A stretch of 47,699 nucleotides of DNA. Source: Geminicoccaceae bacterium (GTDB taxonomy: Bacteria > Pseudomonadota > Alphaproteobacteria > Geminicoccales > Geminicoccaceae). The stretch is taken from assembly GCA_007694015.1 (NCBI GenBank), contig RECO01000169.1, positions 1 through 47,699 of the forward strand, given 5' to 3'. The translations under genes and the position numbers were made by a program. Every line of letters begins with the position of its first letter. Within the stretch, counting starts at the first letter, position 1. The notes below the pieces were generated by a model. The model searched no databases. It saw nothing but the letters and a program-made list of their open reading frames with translations, and was not told where the DNA came from. Shown here in pieces: positions 26,246 to 34,518 of the stretch.

Positions 26246-27079
26246 ATGCCCGACGACGCCGCAAGTGCACGCGACCGGCCGGAGCCGCTGATCTCCTACC
26301 GCGCCATGTTCGATGCCGAGGTCGCCGAGGCCACGGCGGAATTGGAGCGGTCGTGGCGGGGCTTGATCGCCTCGGGCATCATCGCGGGCGCCTGCGTCGG
26401 CACCAGCATCCTGTTGCTCGGGATGGTCCTGTCGCCGTTCGAGCAGATCCCCGAACAACCCGCCTTTCGTCTGCTGATCGGCATGATCTACGCCATCGGC
26501 TTCATCCTCGCCATCCTCGGCCGGGGTGACCTCTTCACCGAATACACGACCATCGCGATCTTTCCCGTGCTGACCGGGGCGAGCGGGCTCGGCGCACTGT
26601 TGCGGTTGTGGGTGCTGGTCTATGCCGGCAACCTGATCGGCGGTTCGGTCCTGGCCCTGTTCGCGGTCGGCTTGACACCCGCCCTCGGCGTCGCCGACGC
26701 GGCCGCCTTCGGCGCTTATGCCCAACATCTGGCAGCGCCCGGAGGCTTGGTGATCCTGGCGAGCGCCACCTTGGCGGGCTGGCTCATGGGCCTGCTCTCC
26801 TGGCTCATCGTCGGCGGCCGCGACACGACCAGCCAATTCCTCTTCATTCTGGTCGTCGGCGTGACGATCGGCGCGCTTGGGCTCCATCACTCGGTCACCG
26901 GCGCCATCGGCATGATCGCGGGCGTCATGGCAGACCCCCGGATCGCCTGGCCGGACGTCTTGCACGTCCTCTGGTGGACGGCCGCGGGCAACGCGGTCGG
27001 CGCGGTGGTCTTTGCAGCCCTGGTCACCCTCGGGGTGCGCAACCACCGCCACCGGACCGAGCCGCCCCGCGGTCGATGA
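26246..27079 (+). CDS. Formate/nitrite transporter (FNT) family channel
   Basis: The 277-residue protein has a hydrophilic N-terminus and six main membrane segments from about residue 50 to 260. Family features include GIIAGACVGTSILLLG, GRGDLFTEYTTIAIFPV (the FNT omega-loop region) and NLIGGSVLALFAVG in the middle. LGLHHSVTGAIGMIAGVM corresponds to the channel segment with its conserved His. It resembles the YfdC-like branch more than FocA or NirC, so formate or nitrite transport is possible but not shown. ATG 26246 is chosen; an upstream in-frame ATG at 26162 would include the promoter site. Stress-sigma control is indicated by the site at 26177. Confidence 0.82.
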   Translation: MPDDAASARDRPEPLISYRAMFDAEVAEATAELERSWRGLIASGIIAGACVGTSILLLGMVLSPFEQIPEQPAFRLLIGMIYAIGFILAILGRGDLFTEYTTIAIFPVLTGASGLGALLRLWVLVYAGNLIGGSVLALFAVGLTPALGVADAAAFGAYAQHLAAPGGLVILASATLAGWLMGLLSWLIVGGRDTTSQFLFILVVGVTIGALGLHHSVTGAIGMIAGVMADPRIAWPDVLHVLWWTAAGNAVGAVVFAALVTLGVRNHRHRTEPPRGR

Positions 27080-27117
27080 CGCTCGCCGCCACCCCCCTGC
27101 AAAAGCCGTAGGCGGGC

Positions 27118-27142
27118 GGAACCTCTCCAGGTGCGTCGAGTT
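27118..27142 (+). promoter_or_regulatory. EcfG-type promoter (GGAAC-N17-GTT) of the DUF4168 operon
   Basis: GGAAC at 27118-27122 and GTT at 27140-27142 are spaced 17 bases apart, matching the general-stress sigma consensus. It lies about 70 bases upstream of the DUF4168 ATG, in a 133-base gap that otherwise shows nothing. It would also drive the PRC-barrel gene, 40 bases behind. Confidence 0.65.
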
Positions 27143-27212
27143 GGTTGGGTGTGCGTCGGATCGAAGGTGCGGGACCGCTCGCGTCGAGCCCCCGCACAAC
27201 GAGGAAGCAACC

Positions 27213-27602
27213 ATGGCCATCCCACGATCGTACACTTTAGGCCTCGTTTTCGGTGCCTTCGGCCTCGCTCTCGTCACGGCGATGCCGCCGGCAGCGGGCG
27301 ACACCGTGCCGTTGCCGGACGTGTCCCTCGACGAGATCGACAGCGAACGACTGGAGCGCTTCGCCAAGGCGTCGCTGCGGGTCGAAGCCATTCGCGACGA
27401 GTGGTCCGACCAAGTCGAAGCCACGGCAGATCCGGCCGAGATCAGGGAGCTGCACGAGGCCCAAGAGGCCGCGATCGTCGAAGCGGTCGAGGCGGAGGGT
27501 CTGACCATCGAGGAATACGACGCGCTCTTCACCCTCGTCGAGACCAACGAAGTTTTTGCGGCCGAGGTCCTGCGACTGCAACGCAGCCATGAAGAGGACT
27601 GA
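27213..27602 (+). CDS. Exported DUF4168-like small helical protein
   Basis: The 129-residue protein has a signal peptide (SYTLGLVFGAFGLALVTAM, cleavage near AAG). The mature part is acidic and helical: DEIDSERLERFAKASLRVEAIRD, EIRELHEAQEAAIVEAVEAEG and LTIEEYDALFTLVETN. This is the DUF4168 pattern, a periplasmic family of unknown function often seen with stress genes. ATG 27213 is preceded by GAGGAAG. It is followed by a PRC-barrel gene in the same transcript, and an EcfG-type promoter lies upstream. Confidence 0.75.
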   Translation: MAIPRSYTLGLVFGAFGLALVTAMPPAAGDTVPLPDVSLDEIDSERLERFAKASLRVEAIRDEWSDQVEATADPAEIRELHEAQEAAIVEAVEAEGLTIEEYDALFTLVETNEVFAAEVLRLQRSHEED

Positions 27603-27642
27603 CGTCGCGTTTCGAACGCAACAGTCATCGAGGAGATGCAAC

Positions 27643-28065
27643 ATGCGCAAGCAACCCTGGTTCGCCGCCGCTGCCATCGCCGCCATCGCCCTCCTGGCGG
27701 GAACTTCCGCTGCGGCTGATCCGCGCTTCGTCGAGCAGCAGGCCGAGAACGAACTGCTCGGCGACTGGGTGATTGGCTCGACCGTTCAAGGCCTGGACGG
27801 CGAGGAGGTCGGCAACATCACCGACTTCCTGATCGATCGCGAGACCGGCGTCATCACGGCGGTGCTGATCGACGTCGGCGGTTTTCTCGGCTTCGCGGCC
27901 AAGACCGTTGCCGTGCCTTTGGCCGAGTTCGAGATGACCTACGACGCCCACCAGGTGCAGCTGATGCTGACCCGCGATGCCGCGGATGCGGCACCGGAGT
28001 TCGAGTTCCGCGAGCGGGAAGAGTTGCCGGCGCCGGGCGCCATGGGCACGGGCTTCGCCAACTAG
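27643..28065 (+). CDS. Exported PRC-barrel domain protein
   Basis: The 140-residue protein has a signal peptide (MRKQPWFAAAAIAAIALLAG, cleavage near AAA) and a PRC-barrel with LLGDWVIGSTVQGLDGEEVGNI, then DFLIDRETGVITAVLIDVGGFLG and KTVAVPLAEFEMT. PRC-barrels occur in photosynthetic reaction-centre subunit H, RimM and many stress-related alphaproteobacterial proteins. This one is of the small exported type, so a role in photosynthesis is not implied. AGGAGA lies 6 bases before the ATG. It forms an operon with the DUF4168 gene. Confidence 0.85.
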   Translation: MRKQPWFAAAAIAAIALLAGTSAAADPRFVEQQAENELLGDWVIGSTVQGLDGEEVGNITDFLIDRETGVITAVLIDVGGFLGFAAKTVAVPLAEFEMTYDAHQVQLMLTRDAADAAPEFEFREREELPAPGAMGTGFAN

Positions 28066-28082
28066 GTCCGGGCCATGCGGGA

Positions 28083-28127
28083 CACGTTCGAAGCGGTGGA
28101 GCGCCCAAGCGCCGCCGCTTCGACGTG
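28083..28127. terminator. Long hairpin after the PRC-barrel gene
   Basis: CACGT-t-CGAAGCGG pairs with CCGCTTCG-ACGTG (13 bp with one bulged T) around an 18-base loop that holds a smaller GCGC/GCGC stem. It starts 18 bases after the PRC-barrel stop. No T run follows, so termination is a guess; an RNA-level structure in the leader of the CBS gene is the alternative. Confidence 0.4.
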
Positions 28128-28187
28128 CCCGCCACGAGCCGTCGGCACGGTCGACAACGCCATCGAACCCACGCCCAGGAGGCAAGG

Positions 28188-28604
28188 ATGCAGGTTCGTG
28201 AAATCATGACGCACGACGTCAAACTGGCCGACCCCGCCATGACGCTGCGGGACGCCGCCATTCTGATGCGGGATTGCGACTGCGGCATCCTGCCGGTCGG
28301 TGAGAACGACCGGTTGGTCGGCACGATCACCGATCGGGACATCACCATTCGCGCCGTTGCACACGGCAAGAACCCGAACGAAACGGCGGTGGGTGATGCG
28401 ATGTCCGACAAGGTGCGCTACTGCTTCGACGACCAGTCGGTCGACGAGGCGGCAGCGCTCATGCGACATGCCCAGATCCGCCGCATGCCGGTCTTGAACC
28501 GGGAAAAGCGGCTGGTGGGCATCGTGGCCTTGGCTGATTTCGCCACGAAATGTGGCGACGAGCACGTCGTGAGCGATGCCCTGAGCGGCATCTCCGCGCA
28601 CTGA
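28188..28604 (+). CDS. Two-CBS-domain protein
   Basis: The 138-residue protein is a tandem pair of CBS domains. The first runs MQVREIMTHDVKLADPAMTLRDAAILM to LVGTITDRDITIRAVA. The second runs GDAMSDKVRYCFDDQSVDEAAALM to KRLVGIVALADFAT. Stand-alone CBS pairs bind adenosine nucleotides and act as energy or ionic sensors; the partner here is unknown. AGGAGGCAAGG precedes the ATG. It is one of three CBS proteins in the right half of the window. Confidence 0.9.
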   Translation: MQVREIMTHDVKLADPAMTLRDAAILMRDCDCGILPVGENDRLVGTITDRDITIRAVAHGKNPNETAVGDAMSDKVRYCFDDQSVDEAAALMRHAQIRRMPVLNREKRLVGIVALADFATKCGDEHVVSDALSGISAH

Positions 28605-28676
28605 CCAACGGCGGGCGACGGCGGCGCTTGATGCAGCCGCCGTCGCCGCCTCGTGCCAGCTGTCGTTTGCCGTTTG

Positions 28677-28704
28677 CCGGCTGGGTCCGAAACGACCCAG
28701 CCGG
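28677..28704. terminator. Perfect 11-bp hairpin after the CBS gene
   Basis: CCGGCTGGGTC and GACCCAGCCGG form a perfect stem around a CGAAAC loop. It lies 73 bases after the CBS stop and 28 before the next ATG. It may terminate the CBS transcript or fold in the 5' leader of the M50-like gene. No T run follows. Confidence 0.5.
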
Positions 28705-28731
28705 AACACGCTCTGGCCACGGAGCGGAGCG

Positions 28732-29496
28732 ATGCGCGCCACGCCGATGCGGCTCGACCAGCGCTATCTCGCACCGGTCCTGGTGCGGGCCTTCGGCGTC
28801 CGGCTGAGCCTGGACGCGAGCTGGCTGCCGCTCGGCATCCTGCTCTATGCCACCCTCGATCAATGGGTGATGCCCGCACTGGCGCCCGCACTCGACGACC
28901 GCACCTATCGGATGATGGCGCTTCTCGGCACGCTCGGCCTCGTCGTCGGTCTCGTGGTCGTGGAACTCGCCGTGTTGGCGGCTGCGGCCCGCAGCGCCCG
29001 CCGCGTCGAGCTGCGGGTGACGCCTTTGGGTGGCGTCGTTCTGGCCGACCCCGCGACCGACGTTTGGGCGCTCGCTCCGCGGTTGCGCGACGAGCTGAGC
29101 TTCCTGGTCGCGCGCTTGGTCGCGGGTGCGTTGGTCGGTGCCGTACCGCTGCTCGCCTGGTTCTGGTTCGCAACGGCCGCAACGCCGCCCTGGCTGGGCG
29201 GTGTTTTGCTCTTCCTCGGGCCCGCCCTATGGGTCGTCGTGGCCGTCTCGCTGTTGCCGGTCTGGCCCTGGGCTGGGGGGCGTATCCTGCGGGCGCTGAT
29301 CCGCCGCTGGACCGGGCCGACGCGGTCCGCCCGCCACGACGTGTTCGTCGTGGCGCTCATCCTCGCGCTCGCAGCAGCACTCGCCGGCTTCTGGCTGACC
29401 TGGCACGAGGTGCTGGCGGTCGGTTCATGGCTGGTCGGCGCCGGGGTCCTGTTCGCCTATCTCGCCTGCTTGGGCCACTGCAACGGGGCGGGCTGA
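28732..29496 (+). CDS. M50-like membrane protein without the zinc-protease residues
   Basis: The 254-residue protein has about six membrane helices and parallels the true M50 protease encoded at 32384-33547. Both have VRLSLDASWLPLGIL-like first helices, a Tyr-Arg/Tyr-Trp plus MMALLGTLGLVVGLVVVE-like second block, then a PLGGV segment, and later a LLPVWPWAGGRILRAL block matching MVPAFPLDGGRVLRAA. The active HExxH is replaced: VVVELAVLAAAAR stands where the protease has VLHELAHAVVAR. The third metal ligand, Asp in LDGG, is Ala here. The protein is therefore probably a non-catalytic relative. There is no CBS domain. Its stop is 5 bases from that of the convergent AI-2E family gene. Confidence 0.7.
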   Translation: MRATPMRLDQRYLAPVLVRAFGVRLSLDASWLPLGILLYATLDQWVMPALAPALDDRTYRMMALLGTLGLVVGLVVVELAVLAAAARSARRVELRVTPLGGVVLADPATDVWALAPRLRDELSFLVARLVAGALVGAVPLLAWFWFATAATPPWLGGVLLFLGPALWVVVAVSLLPVWPWAGGRILRALIRRWTGPTRSARHDVFVVALILALAAALAGFWLTWHEVLAVGSWLVGAGVLFAYLACLGHCNGAG

Positions 29497-29501
29497 ACGC
29501 T

Positions 29502-30584
29502 TCAGCGCGGACCATCCTCCAACCCTTTGCGCTCGTCCTCGCGGTAGAGCGCCGTCCTTTCGTAACGCTGCCACGCCCAGCGGGCCGCCGTGACGACGAC
29601 GGTGATGCCGGGCAGCGCCAAGAGCACGCCCAAGAGGCCGAACCATTGCCCCCCCAGCAAGACGGCGACGATCATCAAGAGGGGATGCACGGCGATGGCG
29701 CCACCGATGTAGCGCGGGATCCAGAAGAACGTGTCGAGCACGTTGGCGAAGCCATAGAGGGCCACCACCGCCAAGATCCGCCACCAGTCCTCGAATTGGG
29801 CAAGGGCCACCAGCAACGCCACGACGAACATGACGAAGTTGCCGAAGATCGGGACGGCGACGGCGATGCCGGTCAGGACGCCGATCACGATGCCGTAGGG
29901 CAATCCGATCAGCGCGAGGCCGGCGGCGTGGTAGAACGCCTGCCAGAGACACACCAATCCCTGGCCGCGCAGATAGGCGCCGAGATTAGCGCCGAGCGTG
30001 GTCACGAGATCCTCGGCGTCGGGCTGAAAGCGGGTGGGCAGCAGGCGGACGACGCGCGCGGCGATGGCCTTGCCCTCGGCCAAAAGGAAGAAGAGGACGA
30101 CCGGCGTGAGGAACACCAAGACGAAGCCGAGGATGACGGCGCCGCCGACGTCGACCACGCCCAGAAATGCGGGGCCCAGGTCATCGAGCGAGGGGCGCAG
30201 ACCGCGGAGTTCCTCCTCCGCCAGGTCGGCCAGGGGGGCGACGTCGCCGACGCGTTCGCCCCAAAGGGTCTCCAAGCGCTCGAGCAAGCGCTCGGCATCG
30301 CTGCGCAGGGTCTCGAACAACGCCCGCGCATCGGCGGCGAAGAGGGGCACCACGGCAACGACGAGCGCAAGCATCAGGCCCGAGGTCGAAAAGGTAATGA
30401 CGAACGCGGCCGCATGGGGAGGCAGGCGCCAGGCGACCAGCCGGTGCTGCAGCGGTTGCACCAGCAACGCGATCAAGAGAGCCACCACGAACGGCAACAA
30501 CAGCACCCTCGCCGCGACGATCAACACCGCCGCTGCCAGGAGCGTCAGGGCTAGGGCGAGACGTTGTTGGGGGTCGAGGGACAA
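29502..30584 (-). CDS. AI-2E family (PerM-type) membrane transporter
   Basis: The 360-residue protein has the family layout: two N-terminal helices (LALALTLLAAAVLIVAARV and LLPFVVALLIALLV), a helical soluble region at about 70-150, and a block of five or six helices. The late segments GLPYGIVIGVLTGIAVAVPIFGNF and IGGAIAVHPLLMIVAVLLGG are typical. Members export small signals or act as antiporters; the substrate is unknown. No ATG is available: the TTG at 30584 follows AAGGA by 9 bases and begins LSLDPQQRLALAL. It starts 44 bases after the lldP stop and is likely co-transcribed with it. Confidence 0.85.
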   Translation of the reverse strand: MSLDPQQRLALALTLLAAAVLIVAARVLLLPFVVALLIALLVQPLQHRLVAWRLPPHAAAFVITFSTSGLMLALVVAVVPLFAADARALFETLRSDAERLLERLETLWGERVGDVAPLADLAEEELRGLRPSLDDLGPAFLGVVDVGGAVILGFVLVFLTPVVLFFLLAEGKAIAARVVRLLPTRFQPDAEDLVTTLGANLGAYLRGQGLVCLWQAFYHAAGLALIGLPYGIVIGVLTGIAVAVPIFGNFVMFVVALLVALAQFEDWWRILAVVALYGFANVLDTFFWIPRYIGGAIAVHPLLMIVAVLLGGQWFGLLGVLLALPGITVVVTAARWAWQRYERTALYREDERKGLEDGPR

Positions 30585-30628
30585 GCGGCTCGGTCCTTTT
30601 CCTTTGGCGGCAGCGGGGACGGGTTCGG

Positions 30629-32197
30629 TTACCAGAAGGCGAAGGCGAGGCCGGCGGTGAGGCAGATCACGACGACCGGCACGAGGGTCAAGCGGATGAC
30701 CTCGCCCTCGCGGGCGTCGAGGCCGACCGCACCGGCGGCCATCGCGATGTTCGACAACGAGATGAGGTTGCCGACCGCCGCCCCGATCAGCTGCAGGGCG
30801 AGAACGATCGCCACCGGCTGCGCGAGCGCTAAGGCGGTGTCCTGCTGCAAGCTGGCGAAAAGCAGGTTCGACACCGTGGCGCTGCCGGTCATGAAGGACC
30901 CGAGCGCACCGACAAAAGCGCTGATGACGACGAAGCCGTCGCCGAAGCGATCGGCGAGGCCCTCGCCCAGCACCTCGGGCATCGAGGGCAGATTGGCCGG
31001 GTTCGTTCCCGACACCAAGAGCAACTGGGTGAGGGCGATGACGAACACGAGGACGACGGCGGCCGTGCGCACCTTGCCGTAGGTGGCGGTCACCGCGCTT
31101 TCGAGCTTGCCCTGGTCGATCGGCAAGACCAGAAGCGCCGTCGCCAAGGCGAGTGCCAGGTAGAAATACGGTGTGTAGAGCGGCGTGAAGGTTTCGATCT
31201 CGATCCCGGCGACCGTCCCGAAGCCGAGCGTCACGTCCTGCAGCGCCGTCTGCACGCCGGGCGCCGTCCGCGAGACGACCAGGGCGAGCGACATGACGAT
31301 GAACGGTGCAAAGCTGCGCCAGATGGCGCCGCTGGCGGGGCTGGGTTCGGGCTTGCCGGCGGCGGCATCGTCGCCGCTCGCCATGGCGAGGTCGTCGCCG
31401 TGCTGCGGCAAGAGGAAGCCCCGCTTGGCGGCGTAGGCGATCAGGACTAAGGCGACGATGCCGCCGATGATCGCCGGCAGCTCCGGGCCGACCAGATACG
31501 CCACCGCCAGATAGGGCAGGCTGAAGGCGAGTGCGGCGAAGACCGCGAAGGGCAGGAACGCCCGAAAGCTGCCCTTGCCCGCATCGAAGGTGACGACGTA
31601 GGTGATCGACGCGGTGATCAGGATCGACGCGACGGCTTGGACGAGAGCCGCATAGAGCGTGGCGTCGGCGATCACCTCGGGCTCGACGCCAAGGCCGGCA
31701 AAGCCGATCACCACCGGGGTGCCGGCGGCGCCGAACGGCACGGCGGTGCTGTTGCCGATCAGGCAGACGGCCACGGCCCTGAGCGGCTTGAGGCCGAAAT
31801 AGACCAGCACAGGTGCGGCGATCACGGCGGGGGTGCCGAAGCCGGCAATGCCCTCGATGAAGCCGACGAGGCCCCAGGCCAAGAGCATGGCGAGGACGCG
31901 CAGATCGCTCGTGATGCCGCCGATCGCGGTCTTCACCGTGTCGAGGGCGCCCGTCTCGATCATCACGTTCAACACCAAGAGGGCGAACACGACGATCAAC
32001 AGGAGTTCGACGAAGACGATCAAGGCATTGGCGACGCTGGCCGCGAGCACGCCGCCCGTAAGCTCCCAACCGAACAGCGCGATGGCGACGGTGAGCGCAT
32101 AGGCAATGGGTGCCGCCTGATAGGCCGGACGCCGCAGCGGGATGAGGAGAACGAACAGCGCCACGAAGGGGACGAGCGTGATCCAGAACGAGGTCAT
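30629..32197 (-). CDS. lldP: L-lactate permease family transporter
   Basis: The 522-residue protein has about 12-14 membrane helices. Family blocks are GFIEGIAGFGTPAVIAAPVLV, CLIGNSTAVPFGAAGTPVV (near residue 140), FVGALGSFMTGSATVSNLLFASLQ and IGAAVGNLISLSNIAMAAGAVG. LldP/GlcA proteins take up lactate or glycolate with protons. No lactate dehydrogenase or glycolate oxidase gene is nearby to narrow the substrate. ATG 32197 has GGGAGAG just upstream. The 186-base gap to the M50 gene contains a diverged dispersed repeat (32234-32256) and a weak stress-type promoter candidate. Confidence 0.9.
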   Translation of the reverse strand: MTSFWITLVPFVALFVLLIPLRRPAYQAAPIAYALTVAIALFGWELTGGVLAASVANALIVFVELLLIVVFALLVLNVMIETGALDTVKTAIGGITSDLRVLAMLLAWGLVGFIEGIAGFGTPAVIAAPVLVYFGLKPLRAVAVCLIGNSTAVPFGAAGTPVVIGFAGLGVEPEVIADATLYAALVQAVASILITASITYVVTFDAGKGSFRAFLPFAVFAALAFSLPYLAVAYLVGPELPAIIGGIVALVLIAYAAKRGFLLPQHGDDLAMASGDDAAAGKPEPSPASGAIWRSFAPFIVMSLALVVSRTAPGVQTALQDVTLGFGTVAGIEIETFTPLYTPYFYLALALATALLVLPIDQGKLESAVTATYGKVRTAAVVLVFVIALTQLLLVSGTNPANLPSMPEVLGEGLADRFGDGFVVISAFVGALGSFMTGSATVSNLLFASLQQDTALALAQPVAIVLALQLIGAAVGNLISLSNIAMAAGAVGLDAREGEVIRLTLVPVVVICLTAGLAFAFW

Positions 32198-32233
32198 CGT
32201 CTCTCCCGAATCGGCGGTCCGGCGCGGCTGCTT

Positions 32234-32256
32234 AAGGCGCTTTCCGGTTGGTTCGA
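32234..32256 (+). repeat. Diverged copy of the GCGTTTCCCGGTTAGGT repeat
   Basis: GGCGCTTTCCGGTTGGTTCGA resembles the copies at 28-51, 47660-47683 and 38445-38464, keeping the CGYTTYCCGGT core. It lies in the gap upstream of lldP. Confidence 0.35.
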
Positions 32257-32346
32257 GCTGCGCCCCTCCCGAACGGCAACCGGCCGTGTTGCAGCTCGCC
32301 GCCACGCCAGCCGCGTCGTCGGTGCGCCGCGTTGGCTCGGGCGAAC

Positions 32347-32372
32347 AACCGGGCACCAGGGCGGAAGGTTCC
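32347..32372 (-). promoter_or_regulatory. Weak EcfG-type promoter candidate upstream of lldP
   Basis: On the minus strand GGAAC (complement of 32368-32372) and GTT (complement of 32347-32349) are 18 bases apart, with G in the position before GTT. That is one base longer than the commonest spacing. It lies about 150 bases from the lldP ATG and just past the M50 stop. It is the weakest of the stress-type matches. Confidence 0.3.
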
Positions 32373-32383
32373 GCCGGCGGCCG

Positions 32384-33547
32384 TCATGCGGCCTGCCGCA
32401 TGCGCAACCCCTCGCGTTCCTGGCCCTCCAGCTCGAAGCGGACCGAGAGAAAGGCGAACAGATCCTTGCGGGTGACGATGCCGCGCAGCCGTCCGCCCTC
32501 GGTGACGAGAAACCGCCCCTGGCCGCTCGCCTGCATTTTGGGGAGCAGCTCGTAGGCGTCGGTCTCGGGGCCGACGGTGACGGCGTCGTCGCAGGGCCGC
32601 ATGATCGCGCCGACCGCCGTCCTGGCCCAGCGCTCGCGCGGCACCTCCTTCACGTCCTCGAGCCGCACGCAACCGACCAGCCGGTCGCCCTCGGTCACCG
32701 GATAGAGCTTGAAGTGGTGGCGATAGACGTAGTCGTCGACGAGCGCCTGCACGCTCAGATCCGGGGCCACGGCGACGGCCGGCGCCTGCATGATCCGGCG
32801 CACGGCGACCCCCTCCAGCCCTTTGCGAACCAACACCTGCCGGTAGGACATGCCGGCCGCCGCGCGCACGAACAGGCCGATCAGGAACCACCAAATCCCC
32901 CCGATCAGATTGCCGCCGAGCGCGGTCAGCAAGCCCAGAACGACGAGCAGGATGCCGAAGGCACTGCCGATGGTGGCGGTGATGCGGGTGGCCCAGTCGA
33001 GCCGGCCCCGCCAGGCCCAAAGAGCGGCCCGCAGCACCCGGCCGCCGTCGAGCGGAAAGGCCGGCACCATGTTGAAGACGACGAGAATGGTGTTGAGCAG
33101 CGCCAGATAGGCGAACACCGCAACGAAGGGATCGCCAGCACCCATCCCCTGGCCCAGGACGGCCGCGGCATAGCAAAGGGCGGCCACGAGCACGCTCATC
33201 ACCGGCCCGGCAATGGCCATGCGGAACTCGGCGCCGGGGCTCTTCGGCTCGGACTTCATTTCGGCAACCCCGCCGAAGACGAACAGCGTGATGCCGTCGA
33301 TGCCCATGCCGTCGCGGCGCGCCACCACGGCATGGGCCAGTTCGTGCAGCACGATCGACACGAACAGACCGAGCGCCCCAAGCGCACCCATGGTCCAGTA
33401 GGTCGAGGGCGCCAAATCCGGATGGGTGAACGGAAAAAAGCCGACCGCCAACGACCAGGTGATCAGGATGGCGAGCAGGGCCCAGGAAAAATCGAGGCGG
33501 ATCTCGATGCCCAGCAGGCGGAACAGCGTGAGGCGAGGGCCGAACAT
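32384..33547 (-). CDS. Site-2-type (M50) zinc protease with C-terminal CBS pair
   Basis: The 387-residue protein has six membrane helices over residues 1-230, then two CBS domains. The zinc site is intact: HELAH in SIVLHELAHAVVARRDG, and the Asp of AFPLDGGRVLRAA supplies the third ligand. The CBS part includes MQAPAVAVAPDLSVQALVDDYVYRHH and MRPCDDAVTVGPETDAYELL. Proteins of this class cut within membranes, and the CBS pair senses adenine nucleotides. The substrate is unknown. GGGAG lies 5 bases before the ATG. An EcfG-type promoter at 33584-33609 sits about 40 bases upstream, suggesting stress control. Confidence 0.92.
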   Translation of the reverse strand: MFGPRLTLFRLLGIEIRLDFSWALLAILITWSLAVGFFPFTHPDLAPSTYWTMGALGALGLFVSIVLHELAHAVVARRDGMGIDGITLFVFGGVAEMKSEPKSPGAEFRMAIAGPVMSVLVAALCYAAAVLGQGMGAGDPFVAVFAYLALLNTILVVFNMVPAFPLDGGRVLRAALWAWRGRLDWATRITATIGSAFGILLVVLGLLTALGGNLIGGIWWFLIGLFVRAAAGMSYRQVLVRKGLEGVAVRRIMQAPAVAVAPDLSVQALVDDYVYRHHFKLYPVTEGDRLVGCVRLEDVKEVPRERWARTAVGAIMRPCDDAVTVGPETDAYELLPKMQASGQGRFLVTEGGRLRGIVTRKDLFAFLSVRFELEGQEREGLRMRQAA

Positions 33548-33583
33548 GGGCGCTCCCGGGAGCTAACGGGTTGACGAAGGGGC

Positions 33584-33609
33584 AACGGCAGGAGCGGGGC
33601 TCGGGTTCC
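33584..33609 (-). promoter_or_regulatory. EcfG-type promoter (GGAAC-N17-CGTT) of the M50 protease gene
   Basis: On the minus strand GGAAC (complement of 33605-33609) is followed after 17 bases by CGTT (complement of 33584-33587). This is the full general-stress consensus. The leader to the ATG at 33547 would be about 30 bases. The remaining part of the 201-base gap to the next plus-strand gene shows nothing definite. Confidence 0.65.
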
Positions 33610-33748
33610 GCCCATGGCAAGGAGGCGGCGCGGCGGGGATGGGGGGCGCCACAATACGCATGTATCCTGACGGATTCCCTCCGCCCGGCGCTCCAGGCAT
33701 CATGCGCGTTGGATACGGGACTGGTGAAGGTCGAACGAAGGAACCGCA

Positions 33749-34321
33749 ATGGACACCGACAGATCGCTGACGCCGGGGCAATTGGAGGCGCTGGCGGAAA
33801 CGCTGTGCCACGCGGAGGCCCTCGCGCAGTGCTACCAGAATGCGGCCATGGCGATGCCCAGCCGGGCCTGCGGCAACGCTGCCGCCCAACTCGCCGAACG
33901 GTTGGAAGCGCTCGTCGTCGAGTTGCGCGAGGAACGTGATTGGGTGCATCCCCCGCTTGGCCCAAGCGCGCCGTTCATCTCGCCGCATCATCTCTTCACT
34001 TGGCATCTGGCCGAAAACGACGCCGAGCAGAGCGTGGGCATGGCCCGTGCCATCCACGACGCCGAGCATCGTCTGCGCCGCAACCTCGACGACCTGCGCG
34101 CCTCGGGGCCGTTGCCGCAGGTCGTGGCGGCCTTGGTCGAGCGTGGCTTCGCGACCATCGACGACGACGTCGACCGGGTCCGGCTCGGCCGCTGCCTCGG
34201 CGAAACGGACGCGTTGGCCGCGCGGAGCGAATGGCCGGGCCTGCCCGACGAAGGCATCACCGGCTGGCGGCAGGGCACGGTGGCGGGCGCATGGTCGAAC
34301 CCGCCGGGCGGTGGGTCGTGA
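33749..34321 (+). CDS. DUF2383-like (ferritin-like) helical protein
   Basis: The 190-residue protein is helical and hydrophilic. Segments such as LEALAETLCHAEALAQCYQNAA, RACGNAAAQLAERLEALVVELR and PLPQVVAALVERGFATIDDDVDRV follow the order of DUF2383/PA2169 proteins, which adopt a ferritin-like four-helix bundle. The C-terminal 40 residues are extra and low in complexity. AAGGA lies 7 bases before the ATG. It may be a distant paralogue of the gene at 38501. The family call is by pattern only. The 197 bases after it hold a GTG-led frame that I could not support as a gene. Confidence 0.5.
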   Translation: MDTDRSLTPGQLEALAETLCHAEALAQCYQNAAMAMPSRACGNAAAQLAERLEALVVELREERDWVHPPLGPSAPFISPHHLFTWHLAENDAEQSVGMARAIHDAEHRLRRNLDDLRASGPLPQVVAALVERGFATIDDDVDRVRLGRCLGETDALAARSEWPGLPDEGITGWRQGTVAGAWSNPPGGGS

Positions 34322-34518
34322 CCGGCCGCCGCTGGCTCCGCCGGGGCAGGGCCTGGCCGGCGCCCGCCAGTCCACTCGCCGCTCCGCCCAAACGCGTGGC
34401 GAGGATCGAGCGCGAAGACGTGGCCGCCATCGCCGCCTTGGCGGAGGAGGGCAGCCCCTGCGACGTCGGACCGCCCGCCGGCCGGGGCGCTGGACGGTCG
34501 AGCCTTGCGGAACAACCG

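Noticed and set aside
27643-28065. PRC-barrel protein as evidence of photosynthesis
   Set aside because: The domain is also widespread in exported stress proteins, and no reaction-centre, pigment or carotenoid genes are in the window.
28703-28731. Further EcfG-type promoter before the M50-like gene
   Set aside because: GGAAC is present at 28703-28707, but no GTT occurs at 16-18 bases distance.
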